From Chloroflexota bacterium (lineage in GTDB: Bacteria > Chloroflexota > Ktedonobacteria > Ktedonobacterales > Ktedonobacteraceae), in contig CADDZH010000090.1 of assembly GCA_902812455.1 (NCBI GenBank), forward strand, positions 1 through 22,225: a DNA stretch of 22,225 nucleotides. Reading direction: 5' to 3'. Shown in pieces: positions 8,143 through 17,300 of the stretch (the first letter of the stretch is position 1; every line of letters starts with the position of its first letter). The position numbers were made by a program, and so were the translations under genes. The notes below the pieces were generated by a model, which saw only the letters and a program-made list of their open reading frames with translations, searched no databases and was not told the origin of the DNA.

Positions 8143-8544
8143 ATGAAACATCACACCGGCGCTCATAAGCAGCAGGAAGCACCACGCCAGGGCCTGGGGA
8201 AAACAGGCGAGCGGCTGGCTGCCGAGGAACTGGTGCGGCGTGGATACCGTATCTTGCAGAAGAACTTCCGCTGCTCGTATGGAGAGATCGACCTGGTGGC
8301 CGAAGATGGGTGCGACCTGGTCTTTGTGGAGGTGAAAACCCGCCGGGGCTATGCCTATGGGTTACCAGAAGAAGCGGTGACAGCACGCAAGCGGCAGAAA
8401 ATCCTGGAAGTGGCTTCCTACTATCTTGATTTCCATGCCTGTGCCGAGCGTTCGTGGAGAATAGATGTTGTCGCCGTACAAATGAGCGCCTCTGGCCGGC
8501 CAGAAGAGATACGTATCTACCGGCACGCCGTGACTGAAGAATAA
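8143..8544 (+). CDS. YraN/UPF0102 family endonuclease-fold protein
   Basis: This small, 133-residue, predicted cytoplasmic protein matches the UPF0102 (YraN) family throughout. It has GKTGERLAAEEL (19-30), GYRILQKNFR, GEIDLVA with Asp50, and VFVEVKTR with Glu63 and Lys65. These form a PD-(D/E)xK-like nuclease core resembling Holliday-junction resolvases. The biochemical role of the family remains poorly defined. The ATG has only a weak upstream purine stretch (TGGAGC about 12 bases away). It sits 45 bp after the response regulator and is followed by a dispersed repeat. Confidence 0.92.
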   Translation: MKHHTGAHKQQEAPRQGLGKTGERLAAEELVRRGYRILQKNFRCSYGEIDLVAEDGCDLVFVEVKTRRGYAYGLPEEAVTARKRQKILEVASYYLDFHACAERSWRIDVVAVQMSASGRPEEIRIYRHAVTEE

Positions 8545-8568
8545 GGTTAATGGTGCATTTGTTAAATC

Positions 8569-8610
8569 GTAGGGGCCGATTTATCGTGCCCAGCGCCGAT
8601 TCATCGGCCT
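8569..8610. repeat. GCCGATTTATCG dispersed repeat, copy 2
   Basis: This is nearly the same element as at 5777-5820 and has the same orientation. The two differ at about two positions across 42 bases. The ends GGCCGAT and ATCGGCC can pair. It lies in the 161-bp gap between the yraN-like gene and the zinc-ribbon gene, which otherwise holds AT-rich sequence leading to the Shine-Dalgarno of the latter. Confidence 0.75.
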
Positions 8611-8705
8611 TTGTCAACATCAATGTATTTTCCGAATGCATCACTTAATACAACATACATAAAAAACAGGATGTAAATATACAAACAAACAGGGAGGCAG
8701 AGACC

Positions 8706-9206
8706 ATGTCAGATTTTGTAGAGTCGGCAAAGAATTTTGTCAGCGCGGCGGTGAGCCGCACAAGCTGGGAAGCGCAGAAGCAGATGCGCGTCCGGGGTAA
8801 GCAGGGTGAGATTGATAAACTTGTGGATCAGCGGCGTAAGCTGCTCGATGAGCTTGGACAGGTGGCAATGACCCTCTACCAGCAAGGGGCGCTCCCCGAT
8901 CCCCAGCTTTCAAACGTTTGCGCGCGTATTATGGGAGTGGATCAGGATATCAGGGCGCGTGAGGAGCAGCTACAAGAGATAAAAAAAGAGCAATATCCTG
9001 GCGATCAGCAAAGCCCTGCTTCAACTCCGCCACCCGATTACACATCCGCGCCTCCTCCATCTCCAGGCCCGGCTTCGTCTCCATCCTCGCAGCGGCCAAG
9101 AAAGGGCCCGCAGGCGCAATCACAGCCACAGGTCTGTCCAACGTGTGGGAATACAGTACGCCCCAATGCCCTCTACTGCCGCAGTTGTGGCACCAAGCTG
9201 CGCTAG
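8706..9206 (+). CDS. Coiled-coil protein with C-terminal zinc ribbon (unrecognised)
   Basis: I do not recognise a named family. Residues about 1-95 are charged and helical, likely a coiled coil (EIDKLVDQRRKLLDELGQ, then REEQLQEIKKEQ). A Pro/Ser/Gln-rich disordered linker covers about 98-142. The C terminus is a compact zinc ribbon, CPTCG at 144-148 and CRSCG at 158-162, ending four residues later. There is no signal peptide or transmembrane helix. A GGGAGG Shine-Dalgarno (8692-8697) eight bases upstream supports the ATG. Ribbons of this short type often mediate protein contacts or membrane and nucleic-acid scaffolding, but no function can be assigned. It stands between yraN and the t6A cluster, with its own gap on each side. 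Confidence 0.82.
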   Translation: MSDFVESAKNFVSAAVSRTSWEAQKQMRVRGKQGEIDKLVDQRRKLLDELGQVAMTLYQQGALPDPQLSNVCARIMGVDQDIRAREEQLQEIKKEQYPGDQQSPASTPPPDYTSAPPPSPGPASSPSSQRPRKGPQAQSQPQVCPTCGNTVRPNALYCRSCGTKLR

Positions 9207-9225
9207 CACCAGCATAGACAGCGCG

Positions 9226-9234
9226 TGTTATAAT
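9226..9234 (+). promoter_or_regulatory. Extended -10 promoter for the t6A cluster
   Basis: TGTTATAAT at 9226-9234 is a perfect TATAAT with the extended TGn motif. No good -35 is seen at normal spacing, consistent with an extended -10 promoter. It lies just after the zinc-ribbon gene and would give a leader of about 88 nt before tsaE. Confidence 0.5.
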
Positions 9235-9258
9235 GTATTATCGTCGTATGGCGGTCAG

Positions 9259-9291
9259 GGGCAGGGTTTTTGTCTCCGGCATTCCCTGCCC
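9259..9291 (+). other. Leader hairpin upstream of tsaE
   Basis: Arms GGGCAGGG (9259-9266) and CCCTGCCC (9284-9291) pair perfectly over 8 bp around a 17-nt loop. The hairpin lies between the extended -10 and the GTG start of tsaE. The arms are the same as those of the hairpin at 19283-19303. It might be a weak terminator for upstream transcription, an attenuator, or simply a member of a dispersed hairpin family; no T tract follows directly. Confidence 0.45.
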
Positions 9292-9328
9292 TGAATTTCT
9301 CTTTATGATCTGAAGGTAGCGTATTACC

Positions 9329-9910
9329 GTGACCAGGCAGTCTCAAGGTGAATGTACCCTTGATATTATTAGCCATAGCGCCGCGCAGACCCAGCGCCTG
9401 GGTGTGCGATTAGGAGAACTCTTGCAGGGTGGAGAATTGATCTTGCTTGAAGGGCAACTGGGGACAGGGAAGACAACCTTTACGCAAGGACTGGCTCAGG
9501 GGTTGGGTATTGACGAGGTGATTAGCAGTCCGACGTTTACGCTACTCAAAGAATATAAAGGACGGCCCATTGCTGCAACGAATCCAGGACAGAATGGGCA
9601 GCGTGAGGGAGTAACGCGACGCCGGCAGGTTCGTGCTGGTCCGGCACTCTATCACTTTGACCTGTACCGGCTTGACAACCCTGAAGAGATGCTTGATCTC
9701 GGCTTCGAGGACTACTTCTTTGGCTCCGGTGTTTCCGTGGTGGAATGGGCCGATAAAGCTGATGCACTTTGGCCTCGTGAGCACCTGCGCATTCGTATGA
9801 AAATACTGACCGAGACGAAGCGCCAGTTGCTCTTTACCGCCGTGGGCACACGTTATTGTACTCTACTGCAACAATTCCAGAAAAATGCCTATGCTACTAC
9901 TGGCCCTTGA
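9329..9910 (+). CDS. tsaE: tRNA t6A biosynthesis ATPase TsaE
   Basis: TsaE is the small ATPase that, with TsaB and TsaD, enables formation of N6-threonylcarbamoyladenosine at position 37 of ANN-decoding tRNAs. The Walker A motif GQLGTGKT is at 42-49, followed by SSPTFTLLKEY and the family motif HFDLYRL (109-115), then SVVEWADK. The 193-residue length exceeds the usual 150 or so. An extra Gly/Arg-rich segment of about 25 residues (81-105) interrupts the domain between KEYKGRP and the HFDLYRL strand. The start is GTG; an upstream in-frame ATG is not available, and the ribosome site (AAGG) is weak. The 3' end overlaps tsaB by 26 bp. Confidence 0.94.
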   Translation: MTRQSQGECTLDIISHSAAQTQRLGVRLGELLQGGELILLEGQLGTGKTTFTQGLAQGLGIDEVISSPTFTLLKEYKGRPIAATNPGQNGQREGVTRRRQVRAGPALYHFDLYRLDNPEEMLDLGFEDYFFGSGVSVVEWADKADALWPREHLRIRMKILTETKRQLLFTAVGTRYCTLLQQFQKNAYATTGP

Positions 9911-10766
9911 TACTTCTACCCACCAGGCGAGCGTTGCTCTTTGTTCGGAAGATGAACTGCTCGGCGAATATACCTGGTACGTTGACAATAATCATAGCGT
10001 GGAGTTGTTAGAGCGCGTTCAACGGCTTGTCGAGGACTGCGCGAAGACCATGCAGGATATTGAAGGCATAGCCGTAGCGACCGGCCCAGGCTCGTTTAAC
10101 GGGCTGCGTGTGGCTGTAGCCACGGCTAAAGCTTTTGCCTTCGCGCTGCAAAAACCCATTGCGGGCGTGAGTACGCTTGATGTCATTGCGGCTGAGCAGC
10201 AGCACTGGAATGGCCCCATATGTGCCCTCCTGGAGGCCGGACGCTCCGAACTCTATGCCGCCTGCTATATCCATGAGAGGGCGTATACTGATAGCGGTGA
10301 AGCGCTATATCATATGCGACGGCTCAGCGATTATTTGCTGCTTTCGCCCCAGCAACTCAGCAGCTATTTGCAAGAGCGGGCAAATGAGTGGTTCGGCGTC
10401 CCAGGAGAGCGGGCGTTGCCAGCATTTCTCTTCTGCGGTGAAATAAGCGCTGCCTCTCGCCAGGCTTTGCGCGAACAGTTGCAAGAGATGAGCGTCTTTG
10501 CGAACGGCATGCAATCAACCAGGCATGCTTCTGTACTTGCCATGCTTGCAATGCAGCGCTTTCAGGATAGCAAACAGGACGACCCGTTATTGCTCGAGCC
10601 GTTCTACCTGCGACGGCCCTCGATTACCACCAGCACGCGCAAGCAATCACTGCTCGGCGGTAGTGCAACGCCCAATGTAAGCAGACCGTCAGACTCGAAA
10701 CCTGCCGGCCCAAAGCTGGCAGGCCCAGGTAATACAGAAAGGGAAGAAGGTGCGTTACGTCATTGA
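9885..10766 (+). CDS. tsaB: tRNA t6A biosynthesis protein TsaB
   Basis: TsaB is the catalytically inactive TsaD homologue that forms the TsaB-TsaD scaffold to which TsaE binds. The N-terminal ASKHA strand MLLLALDTST and the GPGSFNGLRV motif are diagnostic. The protein is 293 residues, longer than the common 230 or so. Its C-terminal 50 residues are Ser/Pro/Gly-rich and look disordered. The start overlaps tsaE; ATG 9885 and ATG 9891 are both possible. The 3' end overlaps rimI by 17 bp, so the set is probably translationally coupled. Confidence 0.94.
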   Translation: MPMLLLALDTSTHQASVALCSEDELLGEYTWYVDNNHSVELLERVQRLVEDCAKTMQDIEGIAVATGPGSFNGLRVAVATAKAFAFALQKPIAGVSTLDVIAAEQQHWNGPICALLEAGRSELYAACYIHERAYTDSGEALYHMRRLSDYLLLSPQQLSSYLQERANEWFGVPGERALPAFLFCGEISAASRQALREQLQEMSVFANGMQSTRHASVLAMLAMQRFQDSKQDDPLLLEPFYLRRPSITTSTRKQSLLGGSATPNVSRPSDSKPAGPKLAGPGNTEREEGALRH

Positions 10767-11385
10767 ACGCATGACGATGTCAGACGTGCCTCGCGTCGTA
10801 GAGATAGAGCGTTTAGCGTATCCATCCACCTGGCCTCCCAGCGCCTATCGCAAGGAGTTACAGGATAATCGATGGGCACATTACATCGTTCTGCGCGATA
10901 AGAAGATCGCCGGAGAGTATGCGGCAGTTCCTGTACAAGAGCCTGAGAAACCCCGCCGCATCTTTCCTCTCTCCCTGTTACCGGCTCGCAATACGGCAAC
11001 TGTGTCGACGCCAGACCTGGCCTCCATTATTGGCTTTGCCGGGCTATGGCTGATGGTTGACGAGGCCCATATCACTACGATTGCTGTGCATCCCGACTAC
11101 CGGCATATGGGGCTGGGCGAATTTTTGCTGGTGAATCTGATCGATATCGCTTACTCGATTGGCGCGAAATGGGTGACCCTCGAAGTGCGCGTGTCAAATT
11201 ATGTCGCGCAAAATCTCTACCGTAAATATGGTTTTCGTGAGGCGGGATTGCGGCGCCGCTACTATAGTGATAACCAGGAAGATGCGCTAATCATGTGGAC
11301 TGACGAGATCAACTCTCCGGCTTACAAAGAGAGATTTCAAGTCTTGAAGTCAAAACTTTTCCAGAGGCTAGAAGCCGAAGCTTAG
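10750..11385 (+). CDS. rimI: RimI-type N-acetyltransferase
   Basis: This GNAT acetyltransferase sits at the position of RimI (ribosomal protein S18 N-terminal alanine acetyltransferase) in the t6A cluster. The acetyl-CoA motif [15 protein letters not shown] is at 113-127. The RimI signature [19 protein letters not shown] (144-162) and [13 protein letters not shown] are both present. At 211 residues it is longer than the usual 150 or so because of a proline-containing insert at about 61-90 and a C-terminal extension. I prefer GTG 10750 over ATG 10771 because RYVIERMT supplies the first GNAT strand, which the shorter start would lose. Whether it acts only on S18 is not known. Confidence 0.88.
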   Translation: MRYVIERMTMSDVPRVVEIERLAYPSTWPPSAYRKELQDNRWAHYIVLRDKKIAGEYAAVPVQEPEKPRRIFPLSLLPARNTATVSTPDLASIIGFAGLWLMVDEAHITTIAVHPDYRHMGLGEFLLVNLIDIAYSIGAKWVTLEVRVSNYVAQNLYRKYGFREAGLRRRYYSDNQEDALIMWTDEINSPAYKERFQVLKSKLFQRLEAEA

Positions 11386-11399
11386 CAGGAACGAGGAAG

Positions 11400-12590
11400 A
11401 TGCTTGTACTTGGTATCGAGAGCTCGTGTGATGAGACAGGAGCAGCTATCGTCAAAGATGGTCGCTATGTGCTCTCAAATATTGTTGCCTCGCAAACCGA
11501 GATACACAACCGCTATGGCGGAGTCGTACCAGAGGTCGCCTCGCGCCAGCAACTGGCCACAATCATCCCTGTGATTGAAACGGCATTGGAGAAAGCGGCC
11601 TGCACATGGGGTGATATCGATGCTATTGCTGCGACTTATGGCCCAGGGCTGGCCGGTTCGCTGCTGGTCGGCCTGACGGTAGGCAAGGCATTGGCGCTTG
11701 CGAAAGGCCTGCCGTTTCTAGGCGTCAATCACCTGGAAGCACATATCTACGCGAACTGGCTGCGTAAGGGAGTGGCAGCCCCGGCGGATAGCAGCGATAC
11801 GAATTGGGCGTACCAGGAAGGCGATCCCATCTTTCCCCTGATCTGCCTCGTCATTTCGGGCGCGCATAGCGAGCTTGTGCTGGTACGCGATCACGGCCAG
11901 TACGAATTGCTCGGGCGCACACGCGATGATGCAGCCGGTGAAGCGTTTGATAAAGTTGCGCGCATCCTCGGCCTGGGCTATCCCGGGGGGCCGGCAATCC
12001 AGCAGGCAGCCCAGCGGGCCGAAGAAGAGTTGCTTCAGCAGAAGAAGCCCGTAGCGCTGGCCCGCACAGCCTATAAGCTCCCGCGTGCGTGGTTGCGTGG
12101 TACCTACGACTTCAGCTTTAGCGGCCTCAAAACGGCCATGCTTCATCTCGCTGAAGGCGCGACAGAGCCGCAGCGCCTGGCTCAATCACCCGTTGGTTTC
12201 AGGAGCGGGGAGGGAAAACAGGTTAGCCAGTACACGCGCATGGGCGCGCAGGCTGCGCAGCGCGGCACGCCAAATGTGGACTTGCTAGCTGCCAGCTTCC
12301 AGGAGGCTATCGTCGATGTGCTGGCAGTCAAAACACGCCTTGCGGCTCAGGAATATCACGTGAAGCAGGTTGTACTGGCGGGTGGAGTCGCGGCTAATCT
12401 CAGCCTGCGCGCTCGCCTGGAGCAAGAACTGAGGCCTTTGCGCATTCGCCTCAGTTATCCGCCCATTGAGTTTTGTACCGACAATGCCGCCATGATCGCC
12501 GGCGCTGCCTTTTTCCACCTGTGCCGGGGAGAATACAGCGGCCTCGACCTGGATGTCGATCCGGGGCTGAGCCTGCCCTTTAGAACTTGA
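11400..12590 (+). CDS. tsaD: tRNA t6A transferase TsaD
   Basis: TsaD is the catalytic subunit that transfers the threonylcarbamoyl group from threonylcarbamoyl-AMP to A37 of tRNA. The start [13 protein letters not shown] is diagnostic. Metal ligands are His111 and His115 (NHLEAH) and Asp361 ([10 protein letters not shown]). The nucleotide-binding loop reads SGAHS at 153-157, where many homologues have SGGHT. The protein is 396 residues against about 340 usually, because of inserts at about 121-143 and 252-292. AGGAA eight bases before the ATG is a suitable Shine-Dalgarno. It begins 14 bp after rimI, in the classic tsaE-tsaB-rimI-tsaD order. Confidence 0.96.
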   Translation: MLVLGIESSCDETGAAIVKDGRYVLSNIVASQTEIHNRYGGVVPEVASRQQLATIIPVIETALEKAACTWGDIDAIAATYGPGLAGSLLVGLTVGKALALAKGLPFLGVNHLEAHIYANWLRKGVAAPADSSDTNWAYQEGDPIFPLICLVISGAHSELVLVRDHGQYELLGRTRDDAAGEAFDKVARILGLGYPGGPAIQQAAQRAEEELLQQKKPVALARTAYKLPRAWLRGTYDFSFSGLKTAMLHLAEGATEPQRLAQSPVGFRSGEGKQVSQYTRMGAQAAQRGTPNVDLLAASFQEAIVDVLAVKTRLAAQEYHVKQVVLAGGVAANLSLRARLEQELRPLRIRLSYPPIEFCTDNAAMIAGAAFFHLCRGEYSGLDLDVDPGLSLPFRT

Positions 12591-12613
12591 GCCATTCAGA
12601 AAGTGAGTACTGT

Positions 12614-13624
12614 ATGCCGAAACAGAGCGTGTATGCCCTGGGTATTGACCTGGGAGGAACGAAAACACTTGCCTCGGTCGTCGATATCACGACCGGTGAG
12701 GTAGTCTCATCCGCGCGTAAACGCACCCGTGCCGAGCGCGGGCAAGACTTCGTCCAGCAGCGTACTATCGAGCTGGCAACGGCGGCTCTCAATGACGCCA
12801 GTGTACCAGATGATGCTTCTATCGTTGCCATCGGAGTTGGAGCGGCAGGACAGATTGACCGCAAGGCGGGCGTTGTGATTGATGCCCCCAATCTGGGCGT
12901 GCAGAATATGCGCCTGGGCGATATCCTGAGCAAACAGTTCGGCAAGCCGGTTGCCATTGGCAACGATGTTGAGGTTGCAGCGCGCGGCGAGCACCTTTTT
13001 GGGGCCGGTCGAGGATTCAACACTTTCGTCTGCGTCTTTGTCGGCACTGGTATCGGCTCTGGAATTATACACGATGGGCGTATGTATACGGGGCTGACGG
13101 GGACGGCAGGTGAAATCGGGCACATAATGATCGAGGCAGGCGGCCGCATCTGTGGTTGTGGCGCTCGTGGCTGCCTGGAGGCCTATGCTTCCCGTACCGC
13201 GATTACCAAAGCCATCATGGCAGAAATTCATCATGGGCGCCCCTCGGTTCTGGCCCGTGATGCAGCGCTCCAACTGAAAGAGGGCGAAACGATCATTCGT
13301 TCAGGCTTGCTGGCTCGCGCTATTGCAGAGAACGACGCGCTGGTGATCGAAATTATCACGGAGGCTGCCGATTACCTGGGCTACGGGCTGGGGTCGATCA
13401 TGAACTTCTATAACCCGGAGGCCATTATCCTGGGTGGTGGCGTGATCGAGGCTGTTGATCTGCTCTTTGAACGGGCAGTGGCCCGCGCTCGTACAACCGC
13501 TCTCGCGGCACCCGCACAAAAAACAAAGATACTGCGTGCGAAGCTGGGCGACTTTTCAGGTGTGGTCGGCGCCGCCTGTTTGGGAGCCGAGGCCGCCGGC
13601 TACCATTTTTCCCCTAATCAATAG
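12614..13624 (+). CDS. ROK family sugar kinase (probable glucokinase)
   Basis: This is an ATP-dependent hexose kinase of the ROK family. DLGGTKT at 12-18 is the phosphate-binding loop, Asp118 in GND is the catalytic base, and EIGH (167-170) contacts sugar and zinc. The zinc motif CGCGARGC provides Cys180, Cys182 and Cys187 together with His170. The 336-residue length suits a glucokinase. There is no N-terminal DNA-binding domain, so it is an enzyme rather than a NagC/XylR-type repressor. The frame opens earlier (TTG at 12587), but ATG 12614 directly precedes the conserved first strand and lies 23 bp after tsaD. Other hexoses remain possible substrates. Confidence 0.93.
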   Translation: MPKQSVYALGIDLGGTKTLASVVDITTGEVVSSARKRTRAERGQDFVQQRTIELATAALNDASVPDDASIVAIGVGAAGQIDRKAGVVIDAPNLGVQNMRLGDILSKQFGKPVAIGNDVEVAARGEHLFGAGRGFNTFVCVFVGTGIGSGIIHDGRMYTGLTGTAGEIGHIMIEAGGRICGCGARGCLEAYASRTAITKAIMAEIHHGRPSVLARDAALQLKEGETIIRSGLLARAIAENDALVIEIITEAADYLGYGLGSIMNFYNPEAIILGGGVIEAVDLLFERAVARARTTALAAPAQKTKILRAKLGDFSGVVGAACLGAEAAGYHFSPNQ

Positions 13625-13721
13625 GGTTTCTATCTATTCTCGTTCACGGCAGATAAATGCAGTAGAGTGCCAATTCATTGGCACGTTGGCCGCCCTTGCG
13701 GGGGCCAGATGGGGTGAATGT

Positions 13722-14345
13722 ATGGATACAGATGGAAACGCTCCATCAATTGAGGTGCGGGCCGTCAGCATAGACGACGCGCCAGCGCTCCACGAACTCG
13801 ACTACAGTTTCGAGACAGACCGTATCTATACCTTGCGCGTAGGGGGCTGGCTGGAGCAGGGGGAAACTGTCGCCGGGCGATTGGATGTGCCGGCCCTCTC
13901 GTTCGAGCTGATTGAAACCCCTGTTGATCCACCTCTTTATAAAAACTATCGTGAGTTTGAACCGACTCTGGAACATGTGCAGGCCATATTAAGCAGCGTG
14001 GCGGGCGGATATACTGCGCTGGCCAATGGCCAGGTAGCGGGAGTTGTGCTGTTGAAGCTGGAAGAATGGCGCTCGGTCGCCCGCATTGAGCATATCATTG
14101 TTGGCCGTCAATTCCGCCGCTATGGCATTGGCTCGCTACTGCTCAACTGCGCCTCGGACTGGGCACGTAATCATGGCTGCTGGGCTATCCTGCTGGAGAC
14201 GCAGAACACCAATTATCCTGCTATCCAGTTCTACTTGCGCAATGGGCTGGCAGTCTGGAGCATCCACCGCTACTTTTACCCTCCTGGTCCCTCCGACCAC
14301 GAGATCGCTATCTTCATGGGGAAAAAATTAAGAGCTGTACCTTAA
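13722..14345 (+). CDS. GNAT acetyltransferase, streptothricin acetyltransferase-like
   Basis: This is a 207-residue GNAT protein. The acetyl-CoA loop RQFRRYGIGSLLL is at 129-141, followed by ILLETQNTNYPAIQFYLRNG (156-175), a motif closely recalling streptothricin acetyltransferases (LETQNNN...FYEKCGF). The N-terminal region with DYSFETDRIYTLR also fits this subgroup. The real substrate is unknown and need not be an antibiotic. The start ATG 13722 was chosen because GGGGTGA lies five to six bases upstream; the longer open frame to the left runs inside the ROK gene. It converges with the restriction-modification gene with only 11 bp between stops, and no terminator hairpin is visible there. Confidence 0.86.
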   Translation: MDTDGNAPSIEVRAVSIDDAPALHELDYSFETDRIYTLRVGGWLEQGETVAGRLDVPALSFELIETPVDPPLYKNYREFEPTLEHVQAILSSVAGGYTALANGQVAGVVLLKLEEWRSVARIEHIIVGRQFRRYGIGSLLLNCASDWARNHGCWAILLETQNTNYPAIQFYLRNGLAVWSIHRYFYPPGPSDHEIAIFMGKKLRAVP

Positions 14346-14356
14346 ATACCTTTCCC

Positions 14357-17300
14357 TCAGTCTCTTGCCCAGGGGACGCCTGCCTGGATAATTTCTCGCC
14401 AGGTTGGTTTAGTAATGCCATACATATCCATGATCATGGCATCCAATGCCTGTTGAGTGTTCTCAGTTTCTCGCAGTCGTCGCGCCCGTTCTTGTTGAGC
14501 GGTATGGAGTTGTGATAGAAATACGGATGCCAGCCTGGGATTGGGAATGTATATATCTTTCCCACCCTTGCTGTAGATCAGCATTCCATTAGCTTGTATC
14601 AAGCACTCGATTGCCTGCTTTGCATCGCTGGGAAGAGCATCATTTATTGCTAGTTGCCCTTTGTTGAAGAGAACCTTCAGCGTATATTGCGGTGATCCGC
14701 TCATCGAAACATCACCTCGTAGTACGAGTTCCTCCAGGCGCAACACCGGCAGCTTGGCAGAGACAAGCACATCGTTGGCAGATACCTGACGAGATGGGTT
14801 TGAGCCATACTGTGCCTCATGTGAGTAAAGGTCTCTATAGGCGCGTAAGAGTTTCCTGGCCTGATCAGCAAGTTGCTTTTCGAGTGACGAGGACCAATTT
14901 GGTACCGGTAGACGCAATATTTCCTTAAAATTGGCGTGTGCATTGGTGGAGAAGAGGCTGAAGAAGTAGTTGTAACACAGGCTGGTAATGAGCCCGAAGA
15001 TAGCATAAGCTAACTCTCTATGAGCTTCCTCCACAGTATACATCACAAGCACGGTATGGTCTGCTACAACGGGATGCTGCCCATCGCGCTGGATAATTGT
15101 GCCCCGAATGGGCCGTTTCATCTCTAAACCTGATACTTCTTTGAGAAAGAGAGCTATCTCAGCTTGTTGTAGTTGGGCAATGCGTTGCACCTGCCTTTGT
15201 ACCCATAAAGAGCTTCGATAATCTTTCATTGAATTTGGTATGGTTGCTGATGGGTTAAGGTAAGCTGATGGGGTCCATCCTCCCCAGTCAGTAATGTTTT
15301 GTCCTTTAGTAAGTGGGATAGACCCTGGCTGAGGATGAGGGATAAGCATAGGCTTTGCCCAGGTTGATCTCGCGTCTCCTTCGTGAACCTTTAATTTCCC
15401 ATCAATCAAATCCGAGAGCGATTGATTTGTTTTCTCCCTGATAAATTCCCATAGATCATATGCCTCTGGATTAGCGTTGACCAGCCAGGGTTTTGCCCAT
15501 AGCGAATTCTCGGGGAAATTATGCGTGATACGGGGCTGTTGTATATGTATTGCAGTGCGAGCAGCCTCTTCTACGCTGAAGCCGCCACGAATTTCAACCA
15601 TGTTTGTTAGTTGACTCGAAATTTTATCGAAGCGAGCAACACATACACCCTGAAGCACTTCTGAGAAGAGAACATCTCGTGCATAGAAACGTGTCACCGC
15701 TTTAAGGCTCCAATCTGCTTTACTGAACATCTCGCGTGCCCGCATGGTTGATTCATCGCCGAGTAGATTCAATGGGCAGATAATGCAAATTGTGCCGCCG
15801 GGGGAGACATAATAAGCTGCTAGCCGGAGGAAGAGCAGGTAGAAGTTTTCGTCACCTTTGACGACGTCTCTATAGAAGGGGAAATCGCCATAGCTTTTTG
15901 CACCCAGGATAATTCCGCGATTGACATATGGAGGATTGCATAACACATAACTGAAATGCGCCTGCTTTTCCTTTACCACAAACCCTTCGTCGAGTGTTGC
16001 CATGTGCTCTTCAAAGGTGGTAGCAAGGCCATTACGATCCGAGAAAAGAACTGAACGAGGCATTTCGAGGCTATTTGTGTTGTAGATGGCAAAGCGTTCA
16101 ATGTGAGGAGCTTCTCCGGTTTGCCACAGCAGGGCCAGGTCATCAAGTATCTGGATGAAGAGGTTCAATTCTGCCAGGTAGCAGGAGAATGGGTTGATCT
16201 CCAGCCCAACAAATCTTGTCTGTACCTGCTCAATGAAAGTACGAGCAACCTCAACCGGACTTTGGGAAGCCATAGTATCCTTGAGAACCTGCCTGAGCCG
16301 GCGGATTGCGTGGACAAGGAAGCTACCCGAACCGCAGGCAGGGTCAAGCACTGTTTCTCCTATGATGGATGGCCCTCTATAGTCAGCACGATCGAGCATA
16401 AATTCGACGATACCAGGAGGAGTAAGAAAGTGTCCTTTTTTATTGCGTGCTACTCGCTCAATGAAAGACTCGTAGGTAAAACCAAGCACATCACTGGTGA
16501 CATCCTGGAAATTGTATTGATTGAGATGGTGAAGGACAAGCGCCAGCAAATAGTCATCTGGTAAAAACCAATCAAATATAGGCTGCTGGAAAAAATGACG
16601 ATAGAATCCGGAGACGCGTCTATAAGCAAGTGGAAGGAATGATTCTCCGCCGATTCCCTCAATGCTATCTAAGGTATATCCTTGTAAAAATTTATGCCAT
16701 TGTTGGAAGCCTCCATCAGAAACTAGGTGAGGGATAATACCTTTGTCTTCCAGCACGCGAATAAGCAAAAGGCGCACGAAGAACACGTAACTTACCTGTT
16801 CGGCAAATGCTCGCTGGCGCCGTATCTCTAGCTCTGCCTCCTCTTTCCCGTCGTCCCCCTCGATCACTTTGTATCGTTCGCGCCATATCAAGTAGGCCGC
16901 TCTAATGCGACGCGATTCCATACGTGCTAGTTCACGGGTGCGCAGCGCGGATATGAGAGCGCTTATTTCCTGAACATGGGTTGTCCAGATAGTCTCGGTA
17001 GCCACTCCAGCACTCGGCTTCAACCGCTCTATCTGTACAATATCGATATCAGTCAGCACAGGTTCGAGTAAGCGGAGATGTGTTTCCAAATGCTTTAGCG
17101 TGTTTTCGCGAACACTATTACCAAGCTGGTTGATCAGGCTGGTCACAATAGTTGAGTAGCGCTGCTGGCTATCTTTTACGTCTTGTACTGCTTCATCCAT
17201 ATCGATAGCTACCGTACTCAGGCGAGCCTCGATATTCGTGACTAGCTGATCGAGCACAAAGCGGCTCTCGACGATGAAAGCCTTAAGTGACCGTTCATCC

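Noticed and set aside
13455..13721. N-terminal extension of the GNAT frame back into the ROK kinase gene
   Set aside because: It overlaps a strongly conserved gene in another frame and encodes no recognisable domain. ATG 13722 has a proper ribosome site and begins just before the GNAT fold.
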